Position numbers and translations under genes: made by a program
Source of the DNA: Marisa cornuarietis
Lineage: Eukaryota; Mollusca; Gastropoda; Architaenioglossa; Ampullariidae
Assembly (NCBI GenBank): GCA_004794655.1
Contig: SMMW01000084.1
Coordinates: forward strand, 62,001-126,000
Direction of reading: 5' to 3'
Length of the DNA stretch: 64,000 bases
The notes under the pieces: generated by a model
The model's database searches: none
Told to the model about the DNA's origin: nothing
What the model saw: the letters and a program-made list of their open reading frames with translations, nothing else
In this document: in pieces, positions 11,845 to 24,732 of the stretch
Layout of the letters: every line of letters begins with the position of its first letter
Numbering within the stretch: position 1 is the first letter of the stretch

Positions 11845-12282
11845 ACCTATATCACCATCAGACAATCCTGTATCAACACCAGACAATCCTATATCGCCAT
11901 CAGAAATCCTGTATCACTATATCGCCACCAGCCAATCCTGTATCAACACCAGACAATCCTGTATCACCATCAGCCCATCCTACATCCCCATCAGCCCATC
12001 CTACATCCCCATCAGCCCATCCTACATCCCCATCACAGCATCCTACATCCCCACCAGCCCATCACAGCATCCTACATCCCCATCAGAACATCCTACATCC
12101 CCATCAGAACATCCTACATCCCCATCATAACATCCTACATCCCCATCACAGCATCCTACATCCCCATCAGCCCATCCTACATCCCCATCAGAACATCCTA
12201 CATCCCCATCAGCCCATCCTACATCCCCATCAGAACATCCTACATCCCCATCACAGCATCCTACATCCCCATCACAAGAGTT
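11845..12282. repeat. 21-bp minisatellite (about 14 good copies plus degenerate left copies)
   Basis: The unit contains CATCCTACATCCCCATCA followed by GCC, GAA or CAG. The copies left of 11970 are older and diverged (CAATCCTGTATCACCATCAG). It reads as a seven-residue repeat on each strand (PTSPSEH on the + strand, DGDVGCS-like on the minus strand); this follows from unit length and is not evidence of coding. Confidence 0.95.
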
Positions 12283-12571
12283 GTGGGAGAATGAATGATG
12301 AATTCTTGTGCCAAAAGTCGCAGATAGAGAGGAAGGACACAAGGAAACTGTTACACATTGAGAAAATAGGTGAGTGAGGTGATCAGTGCGGGTTGTAGAT
12401 GTGTCCAGAGAGCAGACTCTCAAACACACTGGCGTCACTAGTAGCTAGCGCCATCTTGGTCTCTGTGTCATGTTAAGGGTTAGAGGTCAAGTTTTCTCAA
12501 GTTCAATAGGCTGTGGTAGGTGGCACATCATGGCACTTACTGTCACACAAAGACAAAGAAGTTTCGCTCAT
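12283..12571. other. unique spacer with a CTCF/YY1-like site
   Basis: The minus strand at 12447-12457 reads AAGATGGCGCT. A donor-like ATAG|GTGAGT lies near 12370 after a 31-codon open stretch, too short to be informative. Confidence 0.4.
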
Positions 12572-13068
12572 CTGACACGTGCTGAAGTTCTCTAGTCCAC
12601 ATGTGACACGTGCTGAAGTTCTCTAGTCCACATGTGACACGCGCTGAAGCTCTCTAGTCCACATGTGACACGCGCTGAAGTTCTCTAGTCCACACGTGAC
12701 ACGTGCTGAAGTTCTCTAGTCCACACGTGACACGTGCTGAAGCTCTCTAGTCCACACGTGACACGTGCTGAAGCTCTCTAGTCCACACGTGACACGTGCT
12801 GAAGCTCTCTAGTCCACACGTGACACGTGCTGAAGCTCTCTAGTCCACACGTGACACGTGCTGAAGCTCTCTAGTCCACACGTGACACGTGCTGAAGCTC
12901 TCTAGTCCACACGTGACACGTGCTGAAGCTCTCTAGTCCACACGTGACACGTGCTGAAGCTCTCTAGTCCACACGTGACACGTGCTGAAGCTCTCTAGTC
13001 CACACGTGACACGTGCTGAAGCTCTCTAGTCCACACGTGACACGTGCTGAAGCTCTCTAGTCCACATC
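12572..13068. repeat. 31-bp minisatellite of tandem E-boxes (about 16 copies)
   Basis: Most units hold CACGTGACACGTG, two CACGTG E-boxes one base apart, followed by CTGAAGCTCTCTAGTC. The first units are diverged (CACATGTGACACGTG, GACACGCG); from about 12690 the units are nearly identical. Roughly 25 CACGTG sites fall within 500 bp. CACGTG is the core site of bHLH proteins such as Myc/Max, USF and CLOCK/BMAL; any binding here is inference. Confidence 0.96.
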
Positions 13069-14020
13069 TGCAGTTTTTGCGTAAAAAGAAGTGAAATGAG
13101 CAGCAAACTCTTACTCATCACAACGTATAGCATTCAGAACATGAGTGAGTATTCCAAGCAAGTTCTTGGTCGCTTTCGAACTGGAAACAAGATAAAATAG
13201 AATGAAGTATTTACTCCAATGTGCACTAATTAGTTTATTTAGCAACACAAAATGTGGAAATCACCGGCGGCCATTATAACTTAGGATAGGAAACAAATTT
13301 ACTGAAGAAAACACAATACAAACGCCCCCCAAGCAAAGACATTGCACTCAGTTTGAATGACCCCGGCCATTATTGAGACTTTTCTTACGGGGGGCCACCC
13401 GGCCGATTCGGTGTGGTGGTGGTGGTGGTGAGGAGGATAGCGGGGGCAGATAAAGAATCAGAAGGAGGGGTAAGGGCGGGGGTCATGGATGATTCAGCCA
13501 GGAGATCAGAGGACGGGCTCTCAGAGATATGTCGCCCCAGGGACCCTGCAGGCTCATGGGAAGGGGCCGGCCCGGAGCTGTCCCTACAGGGGCTGTATGG
13601 ATTATGTTTCTCCGGAATGTTGGATGTCTTACGTCAGAAACCCACGCGCACTTGCCATGATGTATGCTCTGGTCGTGTGATGCCATGTTCACTTTTTCTT
13701 TTTTCATCCGCCTTATGATGCCCAGATGTTGCTCTTTCTTTCTTTCCGGAGCTATTTTATGTCATCGGCATTAGGCAATGCTTCTGAGCAAATGTTCTTA
13801 TCTTTCTCTGGAGAGTGGTCTGCTCTTGAATCTTTAATCAAGACAAAACCAGTTTTTTTCATCTGTTCTCTGGCAGCAGAATGAGAAGAATTTACATAAT
13901 GGGCTATTTACCTACATAGGGAGTTAGTAACCTCACCTACCTAGCCTTGTAGGACAGCTGGACGAGGCTCAGAGCAAACAAGACCATTGGTTGATGACGA
14001 GAACGGAAGTTGCAAGGTCA
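13069..14020. other. unique island, partly CpG-rich (about 13360-13620)
   Basis: Contains a (GGT)n run at 13411-13430 and a G-rich block before it. No gene was recognised; short frames on both strands overlap. Confidence 0.45.
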
Positions 14021-14080
14021 GCACACACACACACACACCCACCCACCCACCCACCCACCCCCACATATATATATATATGT
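14021..14080. repeat. (CA)n-(CCCA)n-(AT)n compound microsatellite
   Basis: A CA run passes into ACCC repeats and then ATATATAT. Confidence 0.93.
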
Positions 14081-14117
14081 ATCCGCACGGAAAATGTCAG
14101 ATGATTTGAGTCTGAAA

Positions 14118-14600
14118 CAGACCATGGGTGTTTGAAAGAGAAAGCCCTCAGACTACAAATGTTTAGAACAGAAAGATGTCAGACTACAAATGTTTAGAAC
14201 AGAAAGATGTCAGACTACAGATGTTTAGAACAGAAAGATGTCAGACTACAGATGTTTAGAACAGAAAGATGTCAGACTACAGATGTTTAGAACAGAAAGA
14301 TGTCAGACTACAGATGTTTAGAACAGAAAGATGTCAGACTACAGATGTTTAGAACAGAAAGATGTCAGACTACAGATGTTTAGAACAGAAAGATGTCAGA
14401 CTACAGATGTTTAGAACAGAAAGATGTCAGACTACAGATGTTTAGAACAGAAAGATGTCAGACTACAGATGTTTAGAACAGAAAGATGTCAGACTACAGA
14501 TGTTAAGAACAGAAAGATGTCAGACTACAGATGTTTAGAACAGAAAGATGTCAGACTACAGATGTTTAGAACAGAAACATGTCAGAAGGTAGATGCTTGA
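14118..14600. repeat. 31-bp minisatellite (about 15 copies)
   Basis: The unit contains CAGACTACAGATGTTTAG and AACAGAAAGATGT. The first units have ACAAATG for ACAGATG, and edge copies are diverged on both sides. Confidence 0.95.
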
Positions 14601-14721
14601 AACTAAAATGCCAGCTCGGTCCCCGTTACTAATTTAATCCATGTCATCCACCTGCTCACCTTGTCCCCTTAACCACCTACACCCAGCAGCTTCTCCGTCC
14701 AGTCCCTCAATGTTTATATTC

Positions 14722-15033
14722 ATAATCATTTAGCTGGTGGCTGGTAGTAACTGATCATCAGTACCAGTAACACTGACATTTTCACTGTCATCATCATTTA
14801 GCTGGTGGCTGGTAGTAACTGATCATCAGTACCAGTAACACTGACATTTTCACTGTCATCATCATTTAGCTGGTGGCTGGTAGTAACTGATCATCAGTAC
14901 CAGTAACACTGACATTTTCACTGTCATCATCATTTAGCTGGTGGCTGGTAGTAACTGATCATCAGTACCAGTAACACTGACATTTTCACTGTCATCATCA
15001 TTTAGCTGGTGCCAGGTAGTAGCTGATCACCAA
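14722..15033. repeat. 68-bp minisatellite (about 4.5 copies)
   Basis: The unit includes TTTAGCTGGTGGCTGGTAG and CTGATCATCAGTACCAG; copies are exactly 68 bp apart and almost identical. The last copy is diverged. Confidence 0.95.
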
Positions 15034-15193
15034 CATCGATCATCGGGGAGGCTGACGACGCAGCAGCTGATAAGATGTTGAGCGATAGTCAGAACGTCCT
15101 GCAGACGACGACCAGTCCACTGCTTCATGTTCACCATCCACTTCTGTGTCTCTACACTTCGGCGACGACCACCCTCCAAGGTCCCTAGAGAAC

Positions 15194-15262
15194 GGTCTGT
15201 CACAGTGTCACAGCATGACAGTGTCACAGTGTCACAGCATGACAGTGTCACGGTGTCACGGT
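15194..15262. repeat. short GTCACAGTGTCACAGCATGA repeat
   Basis: About 2-3 imperfect copies of a roughly 24-bp unit. Confidence 0.75.
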
Positions 15263-15506
15263 GTTGTGCCGGCCAACGTACCTCAACCAGATCAGCTTTC
15301 GTCGCTTCACTGTTGTGAGACTTGGGGGACGGGGGGGGGTTGCTGGTGCCCCCGAGGGCTGTAACCACGTGCAGTACGAAGTGGGTGGCCTTGTGGTCCG
15401 TGTAGGAGACTGGAAGCAGTTTTCTCACACTCGTGTTCTCACATTCCAAATTTGGTTTTTGGTGTCAGCAGGCAGAATCCACAAGTCTTTGCCAGGCAGC
15501 AGGATG

Positions 15507-18500
15507 AGTTCTATTGTACCTCACAGTCAGCTCACCACTACATCATGTCTTACTACTGTACCTCACAGTCAGCTCACCACTATATCATGTCCTACTATTG
15601 TACCTCACAGTCAGCTCACCACTACATCGTGTCCTACTACTGTACCTCACAGTCAGCTCACCACTACATCAGGTCCTACTACTGTAGCTCACATTCAGCT
15701 CACCACTACATCATGTCCTACTATTGTACCTCACAGTCAGCTCACCACTACATCAGGTCCTACTATTGTACCTCACAGTCAGCTCACCACTACATCAGGT
15801 CATACTACTGTACCTAACAGTCAGCTCACCACTACATCATGTCCTACTATTGTACCTCACAGTCAGCTCACCACTACATCGTGTCCTACTACTGTACCGC
15901 ACAGTCAGCTCACCACTACATCGTGTCCTACTATTGTACCTCACAGTCAGCTCACCACTACATCGTGTCCTACTATTGTACCTCACAGTCAGCTCACCAT
16001 TACATCATGTACTGTTATTGTACCTCACAGTCAGCTCACCATTACATCATGTCCTATTATTGTACCTCACAGTCAGCTCACCACCTTATCATGTCCTACT
16101 ACTGTACCTCACAGTCAGCTCACCATTACATCGTGTCCTACTACTGTACCTCACAGTCAGCTCACCACTACATCATGTCCTACTATTGTACCTCACAGTC
16201 AGCTCACCACTACATCAGGTCATACTACTGTACCTCACAGTCAGCTCACCACTACATCATGTCCTACTATTGTACCTCACAGTCAGCTCACCACTACATC
16301 GTGTCCTACTACTGTACCGCACAGTCAGCTCACCACTACATCGTGTCCTACTATTGTACCTCACAGTCAGCTCACCACTACATCGTGTCCTACTATTGTA
16401 CCTCACAGTCAGCTCACCATTACATCATGTACTGTTATTGTACCTCACAGTCAGCTCCCCATTACATCATGTCCTATTATTGTACCTCACAGTCAGCTCA
16501 CCACCTTATCATGTCCTACTACTGTACCTCACAGTCAGCTCACCATTACATCGTGTCCTACTACTGTACCTCACAGTCAGCTCACCACTACATCATGTCC
16601 TACTATTGTACCTCACAGTCAGCTCACCACTACATCGTGTCCTACTACTGTACCGCACAGTCAGCTCACCACTACATCGTGTCCTACTATTGTACCTCAC
16701 AGTCAGCTCACCATTACATCGTGTCCTACTATTGTACCTCACAGTAAGCTCACCATTACATCATATACTGTTATTGAACCTCACAGTCAGCTCCCCATTA
16801 CATCATGTCCTATTATTGTACCTCACAGTCAGCTCACCACCTTATCATGTCCTACTACTGTACCTCACAGTCAGCTCACCATTACATCAGGTCCTACTAC
16901 TGTACCTCACCGTCAGCTCACCACTACATCAGGTCCTACTACTGTACCTCACAGTCAGCTCACCACTACATCATGTCCTACTATTGTACCTCACAGTCAG
17001 CTCACCACTACATCATGTCCTACTACTGTACCTCACAGTCAGCTCACCATTACATCAGGTCCTACTACTGTACCTCACCGTCATCTCACCACTACATCAG
17101 GTCCTACTACTGTACCTTACAGTCAGCTCACCACTACATCAGGTCCTACTATTGTACCTCACAGTCAGCTCACCACTACATCATGTCCTACTATTGTACC
17201 TCCATCAGGTCATACTACTGTACCTCACAGTCAGCTCACCACTACATCATGTCCTACTATTGTACCTCACAGTCAGCTCACCACTACATCGTGTCCTACT
17301 ATTGTACCTCACAGTCAGCTCACCATTACATCGTGTCCTACTAATGTACCTCACAGTCAGCTCACCATTACATCATGTACTGTTATTGTACCTCACAGTC
17401 AGCTCACCACCTTATCATGTCCTGCTACTGTACCTCACAGTCAGCTCACCATTACATCGTGTCCTACTACTGTACCTCACAGTCAGCTCACCATTACATC
17501 GTGTCCTACTACTGTACCTCACAGTCAGCTCACCACTACATCATGTCCTACTATTGTACCTCACTGTCAGCTCACCACCTTATCATGTCCTACTATTGTA
17601 CCTCACAGTCAGCTCACCACTACATCATGTCCTACTATTGTACCTCACAGTCAGCTCACCACTACATCGTGTCCTACTATTGTACCTCACAGTCAGCTCA
17701 CCACTACATCGTGTCCTACTACTGTACCGCACAGTCAGCTCACCACTACATCGTGTCCTACTATTGTACCTCACAGTCAGCTCACCATTACATCAGGTCC
17801 TACTATTGTACCTCACAGTCAGCTCACCACTACATCATGTCCTACTATTGTACCTCCATCAGGTCATACTACTGTACCTCACAGTCAGCTCACCACTACA
17901 TCATGTCCTACTATTGTACCTCACAGTCAGCTCACCACTACATCGTGTCCTACTATTGTACCTCACAGTCAGCTCACCATTACATCGTGTCCTACTATTG
18001 TACCTTACAGTCAGCTCACCATTACATCATGTACTGTTATTGTACCTCACAGTCAGCTCACCATTACATCATGTCCTATTATTGTACCTCACAGTCAGCT
18101 CACCACCTTATCATGTCCTGCTACTGTACCTCACAGTTAGCTCACCATTACATCGTGTCCTACTACTGTACCTCACAGTCTGCTCACCACTACATCATGT
18201 CCTACTATTGTACCTCACTGTCAGCTCACCACCTTATCATGTCCTACTATTGTACCTCACAGTCAGCTCACCAGTACATCATGTCCTACTATTGTACCTC
18301 ACAGTCAGCTCACCACTACATCGTGTCCTACTATTGTACCTCACAGTCAGCTCACCATTACATCGTGTCCTACTATTGTACCTCACAGTCAGCTCACCAC
18401 TACATCATGTCCTATTATTGTACCTCACAGTCAGCTCACCACTACATCATGTCCTACTATTGTACCTCACAGTCAGCTCACCACTACATCAGGTCATACT

Positions 18501-21500
18501 ACTGTACCTCACAGTCAGCTCACCACTACATCATGTCCTACTATTGTACCTCACAGTCAGCTCACCACTACATCGTGTCCTACTACTGTACCGCACAGTC
18601 AGCTCACCACTACATCGTGTCCTACTATTGTACCTCACAGTCAGCTCACCATTACATCGTGTCCTACTATTGTACCTTACAGTAAGCTCACCATTACATC
18701 ATATACTGTTATTGTACCTCACAGTCAGCTCCCCATTACATCATGTCCTATTATTGTACCTCACAGTCAGCTCACCACCTTATCATGTCCTACTACTGTA
18801 CCTCACAGTCAGCTCACCATTACATCAGGTCCTACTACTGTACCTCACCGTCAGCTCACCACTACATCAGGTCCTACTACTGTACCTCACAGTCAGCTCA
18901 CCACTACATCATGTCCTACTATTGTACCTCACAGTCAGCTCACCACTACATCATGTCCTACTATTGTACCTCACAGTCAGCTCACCACTACATCATGTCC
19001 TACTATTGTACCTCACAGTCAGCTCACCACTACATCAGGTCCTACTACTGTACCTCACAGTCAGCTCACCACTACATCAGGTCCTACTACTGTAACTCAC
19101 AGTCAGCTCACCACTACATCGTGTCCTACTATTGTACCTCACAGTCAGCTCACCATTACATCGTGTCCTACTATTGTACCTCACAGTCAGCTCACCATTA
19201 CATCATGTACTGTTATTGTACCTCACAGTCAGCTCACCATTACATCATGTCCTATTATTGTACCTCACAGTCAGCTCACCACCTTATCATGTCCTACTAC
19301 TGTACCTCACAGTCAGCTCACCATGACATCGTGTCCTACTACTGTACCTCACAGTCAGCTCACCACTACATCATGTCCTACTATTGTACCTCACTGTCAG
19401 CTCACCACTACATCATGTCCTACTATTGTACCTCACAGTCAGCTCACCACTACGTCGTGTCCTACTATTGTACCTCACAGTCAGCTCACCATTACATCGT
19501 GTCCTACTACTGTACCTCACAGTCAGCTCACCACTACATCATGTCCTATTATTGTACCTCACAGTCAGCTCACCACTACATCAGGTCCTACTATTGTACC
19601 TCACAGTCAGCTCACCACTACATCAGGTCATACTACTGTACCTCACAGTCAGCTCACCACTACATCATGTCCTACTATTGTACCTCACAGTCAGCTCACC
19701 ACTACATCGTGTCCTACTATTGTACCTCACAGTCAGCTCACCATTACATCGTGTCCTACTATTGTACCTCACAGTCAGCTCACCATTACATCATGTACTG
19801 TTATTGTACCTCACAGTCAGCGCACCACCTTATCATGTCCTGCTACTGTACCTCACAGTCAGCTCACCATTACATCGTGTCCTACTACTGTACCTCACAG
19901 TCAGCTCACCACTACATCATGTCCTACTATTGTACCTCACTGTCAGCTCACCACCTTATCATGTCCTACTATTGTACCTCACAGTCAGCTCACCACTACA
20001 TCATGTCCTACTATTGTACCTCACAGTCAGCTCACCACTACATCGTGTCCTACTATTGTACCTCACAGTCAGCTCACCATTACATCGTGTCCTACTACTG
20101 TACCTCACAGTCAGCTCACCACTACATCATGTCCTATTATTGTACCTCACAGTCAGCTCACCACTACATCAGGTCCTACTATTGTACCTCACAGTCAGCT
20201 CACCACTTCATCAGGTCATACTACTGTACCTCACAGTCAGCTTACCACTACATCATGTCCTACTATTGTACCTCACAGTCAGCTCACCACTACATCGTGT
20301 CCTACTACTGTACCTCACAGTCAGCTCACCACTACATCGTGTCCTACTATTGTACCTCACAGTCAGCTCACCATTACATCAGGTCCTACTATTGTACCTC
20401 ACAGTCAGCTCACCACTACATCATGTCCTACTATTGTACCTCCATCAGGTCATACTACTGTACCTCACAGTCAGCTCACCACTACATCATGTCCTACTAT
20501 TGTACCTCACAGTCAGCTCACCACTACATCGTGTCCTACTATTGTACCTCACAGTCAGCTCACCATTACATCGTGTCCTACTATTGTACCTCACAGTCAG
20601 CTCACCATTACATCATGTACTGTTATTGTACCTCACAGTCAGCTCACCATTACATCATGTCCTATTATTGTACCTCACAGTCAGCTCACCACCTTATCAT
20701 GTCCTACTACTGTACCTCACAGTCAGCTCACCATTACATCGTGTCCTACTACTGTACCTCACAGTCAGCTCACCACTACATCATGTCCTACTATTGTACC
20801 TCACAGTCAGCTCACCACTACATCGTGTCCTACTATTGTACCTCACAGTCAGCTCACCATTACATCGTGTCCTACTATTGTACCTCAGTCAGTCAGCTCA
20901 CCACTACATCATCATGTCCTATTATTGTACCTCACAGTCAGCTCACCACTACATCAGTCCTACTACTGTACCTCACAGTCAGCTCACCACTACATCAGTC
21001 ATACTACTGTACCTCACAGTCAGCTCACCACTACATCATGTCCTACTATTGTACCTCACAGTCAGTCAGCCTCACTCACTCATCGTGTCCTACTGCTGTA
21101 CCTCACAGTCAGCTCACCACTACATCGTGTCCTACTATTGTACCTCACAGTCAGCTCACCATTACATCGTGTCCTACTACTGTACCTCACAGTCAGCTCA
21201 CCACTACATCATGTCCTATTATTGTACCTCACAGTCAGCTCACCACTACATCAGGTCCTACTACTGTACCTCACAGTCAGCTCACCACTACATCAGGTCC
21301 TACTACTGTACCTCACAGTCAGCTCACCACTACATCATGTCCTACTATTGTACCTCACAGTCAGCTCACCACTACATCGTGTCCTACTGCTGTACCGCAC
21401 AGTCAGCTCACCACTACATCGTGTCCTACTATTGTACCTCACAGTCAGCTCACCATTACATCGTGTCCTACTATTGTACCTCACAGTCAGCTCACCATTA

Positions 21501-22336
21501 CATCATATACTGTTATTGTACCTCACAGTCAGCTCCCCATTACATCATGTCCTATTATTGTACCTCACAGTCAGCTCACCACCTTATCATGTCCTACTAC
21601 TGTACCTCACAGTCAGCTCACCACTACATCAGGTCCTACTACTGTACCTCACAGTCAGCTCACCACTACATCATGTCCTACTATTGTACCTCACAGTCAG
21701 CTCACCACTACATCATGTCCTACTATTGTACCTCACAGTCAGCTCACCACTACATCATGTCCTACTATTGTACCTCACAGTCAGCTCACCACTACATCAG
21801 GTCCTACTACTGTAACTCACAGTCAGCTCACCACTACATCAGGTCCTACTACTGTACCTCACAGTCAGCTCACCACTACATCAGGTCCTACTACTGTACC
21901 TCACAGTCAGCTCACCACTACATCAGGTCCTACTATTGTACCTCACAGTCAGCTCACCACTACATCATGTCCTACTATTGTACCTCACAGTCAGCTCACC
22001 ACTACATCATGTCCTACTACTGTACCTCACAGTCAGCTTACAACTACATCATGTCCTACTATTGTACCTCACAGTCAGCTCACCACTACATCAGGTCCTA
22101 CTATTGTACCTCACAGTCAGCTCACCACTACATCATGTCCTACTATTGTACCTCACAGTCAGCTCACCACTACATCATGTCCTACTATTGTACCTCACAG
22201 TCAGCTCACCACTACATCATGTCCTACTACTGTACCTCACAGTCAGCTTACCACTACATCATGTCCTACTATTGTACCTCACAGTCAGCTCACCACTACA
22301 TCAGGTCCTACTATTGTACCTCACAGTCAGCACTAT
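15507..22336. repeat. 42-bp satellite-like array (about 162 copies, 6.8 kb)
   Basis: The unit contains CACAGTCAGCTCACCACTAC, then ATCATG, ATCGTG or ATCAGG, then TCCTACTATTGTACC. The consensus holds no TAA, TAG or TGA on the + strand, and 42 is a multiple of three, so all three + frames are open over long stretches (frames of 1217, 1123, 989, 959 and 830 codons). They read as 14-residue repeats such as YYCTSQSAHHYIMS, LYLTVSSPLHHVLL and TVPHSQLTTTSCPT. I call this a repeat, not a gene: no unique flanking coding sequence, the frames are interchangeable, and each is interrupted by scattered stops and indels. Variant units form higher-order blocks (see findings). Confidence 0.96.
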
Positions 22337-23440
22337 CCTCACTGTTGTTGTAGATGTTGTTCACCTCGGGACTGTCCATACGCGGCCTGTTGCTAGTGTC
22401 TGCAATGATTGTGTCGGTCCGCCGTTAAATGTCGTCTGCCTCTCCCCCCCTCCCCGCCAGTGGCGTCAATCTCGACGTTATCTGACGTCAGTGCAACGTA
22501 GACGCGCCGTCAGTCGATAAGACCACCACCAGCATCTCACTGCAGCCACCAGTGGCGGGGTTACCGGGTCCTGAGGTCGGTGTGCTGGCCACAAAGAAAA
22601 CTAAAGTATAGAAAACACTTGTGACTTGATTCCCGTTGTTTTACACGTGTAAAGACGTCAGCACCACCAGCAGCCATCACTTCCTCCGCCATCGCCTCCT
22701 CGTGTTTGTAAATACAATATGGCGCATGAAAGGCTTGTAGACGGAGCAGACGGGGATTTGGAGGGAAAGTCACGTGCCGGGACGCGGGCTCAGTTCTTTT
22801 GATGTGAAATTAACGACATGATGTACCCGGACAAGTGCGTGCAAGCAGACGCACACGCCGCATGAAGCATTTTCATTACAAACAAGATTTAACACTCGCT
22901 TTTCCACCCGCAAGACGATGAAAGTTGATTCCCTACCTGACTGCTGCCAGAGAGACAAATGTCGATGTGAAAGAGAGAAGAAGGGGTGAAGAGGAGGAAG
23001 AAGAAGAACAGCCAGGAAGGATTCGGAGAGGTTGTTGCTGTTGGTGGTGGTATTATCGGCGGTGGTGCTGGTGTGTGGTAAAGAATTATGACAACGATAA
23101 TTATTTAGATGCAGTATTACTCTGTTGTTGACACAAGAGAGTTTGTAGTGTAAGTAATTTTGTAATATGTTAAGAGATTTGTGATGTATTGTTAGTGTTT
23201 TCTAAATATCTGTATGAGGCAGCTTGTTTGCGAACCAAGCATATCCCCTTTATTTTCTTGTGTTAAGGGGAAATGGGGAATATATCATTGAAGGAAAAGT
23301 GTTCTAAACAGAATAAAAGCGACCCAAGAAGGAGAAGAGTGGCTCCAGGACGCATCACTCATCACCTCAAACCTCAAACACGGGCGAGAATCTCCCCCCC
23401 CCCGACTGCTTTGTGAGGAATCCACCTTTGCCCTCCTCGA
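22337..23440. other. unique sequence after the 42-bp array
   Basis: No gene was recognised. A purine-rich GAGGAGGAAGAAGAAGA run and a TGGTGGT run occur at about 22970-23070. Confidence 0.45.
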
Positions 23441-24110
23441 GCAGCTGATGGTCGTGGAGCTGCCCACAAATAGTTTTACAGTCGCGATAATTCCAGAAGG
23501 TGGCTGCCATAGAGGGCAGCTTGCGATTCCCACAATTTGTTCCCCACCCCTTCTCACCGCCTCCACCCCCGCCAGATCACCATGCATCTCGAGATGCACG
23601 AAAAAAACAAAAAACCCGACTCGGGCCGGCAAGCTCGTGACATCTATCATCAGTCAACGACCCGGAGGACGAGACTTGTTTTTGTCGAGGGACAATCTTG
23701 TGCCTGCTGGTAACGTGCAGTCCATCTACAGTGGCAGTCGTAGTGTCCCTGGTGTGGGTCGGACAATGACCCATTTCATTTGGTCCGGAAATGGTTTGAG
23801 GCGGGCTGTGGCCTTGTTTCGACTTGATGTACTCCGCACGTACCCTCGGCGAGAACACGTCTGCTTCAGACAGATTCCGTCAGCGCGTGGCCGGCATTCT
23901 GGCCAAGACTGAGACAATTTCATTATCGCCTCTATAAGCAGCGCCGTCTGGAGGCTAACGTCTACAATGGAGGCCACTGCCAAGTGGCTATTGTTTGTCC
24001 AGAGTTTGTCCTGGAGATTCCTGCCCCGCACTTATACTACGACTTGACACTGCTAGCCGCTCCCTTGACGCCGTTAGCCGATGCTGCCCCTACCTGCAGT
24101 AAAGGTTAGT
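23441..24110. other. unique CpG-containing island, possible conserved non-coding element
   Basis: This stretch has no tandem repeats. It carries a pair of CTCF-like motifs at 23493-23520 and a palindromic GCCACTGCCAAGTGGC at about 23974. One + frame without a start codon is open from about 23827 to a stop at about 24110 (including NGGHCQVAIVCPEF), but 95 open codons is within chance for this much sequence. Confidence 0.35.
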
Positions 24111-24732
24111 TTTGTTTTTTTATTCCTTGACGAGTTTCTTAAAAGGAAATCTTTAGTAACTACAGCCGCTACCCTACAAACACAACGAGTGAATAAAACT
24201 GACTCCGTGTGAAAGATGAAGCACTGACCACGAGACTGTCTCGACGGTTTCTTGTGGGAGACCGAGCTACTGACCGTTGTAGTCGGTGCTTGATATGTAG
24301 ATGAATTCACCCGCACGCCCGAGTTTCAGCTTGTCGCCTCTCGACCTATGAATGACTGTATGCGGAATATTTCTGTACGTCACTTATGTAGTCATGACAT
24401 TCCTTGCGATTCCACAATCACGTGGTTAGTGACCTTGATTTCCCAGCTGAAGAGCTTAGTGTTCGAAGCTCTCATGGGCCAGCTTTTTTATCTACCAGGA
24501 TGTTAGTTGTTCACAGGTAGGTAGTAAGTGTCAACCTCTTACACTTCTCCTTTGGCCTTTACCTTTAACCTTCAGTACTGTGGGGCAGAGGTCTCCATCA
24601 TGAAGGCCAGTAGTCTTCAACGGCAACGGCTAACCACTGGGTTAACAACACGTGGCTTTGGGTTCACGTTCCTACACATTAAAGTCCGCAATAGTAGGAG
24701 CATGCAAACTGTACTTGTACATCATTGGCTTG
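24111..24732. other. unique sequence
   Basis: No gene or repeat family was recognised. Confidence 0.4.

Noticed and set aside
12288..12369. Exon-like reading (MNDEFLCQKSQIERKDTR) ending at GTGAGT
   Set aside because: A 31-codon open stretch is common by chance and no credible acceptor precedes it; the left part runs into the minisatellite.
15261..22396. Open frames of 830-1217 codons in all three + frames
   Set aside because: They follow from a 42-bp unit without stop trinucleotides. There is no unique coding flank, and frames interchange at indels. Annotated as a repeat.
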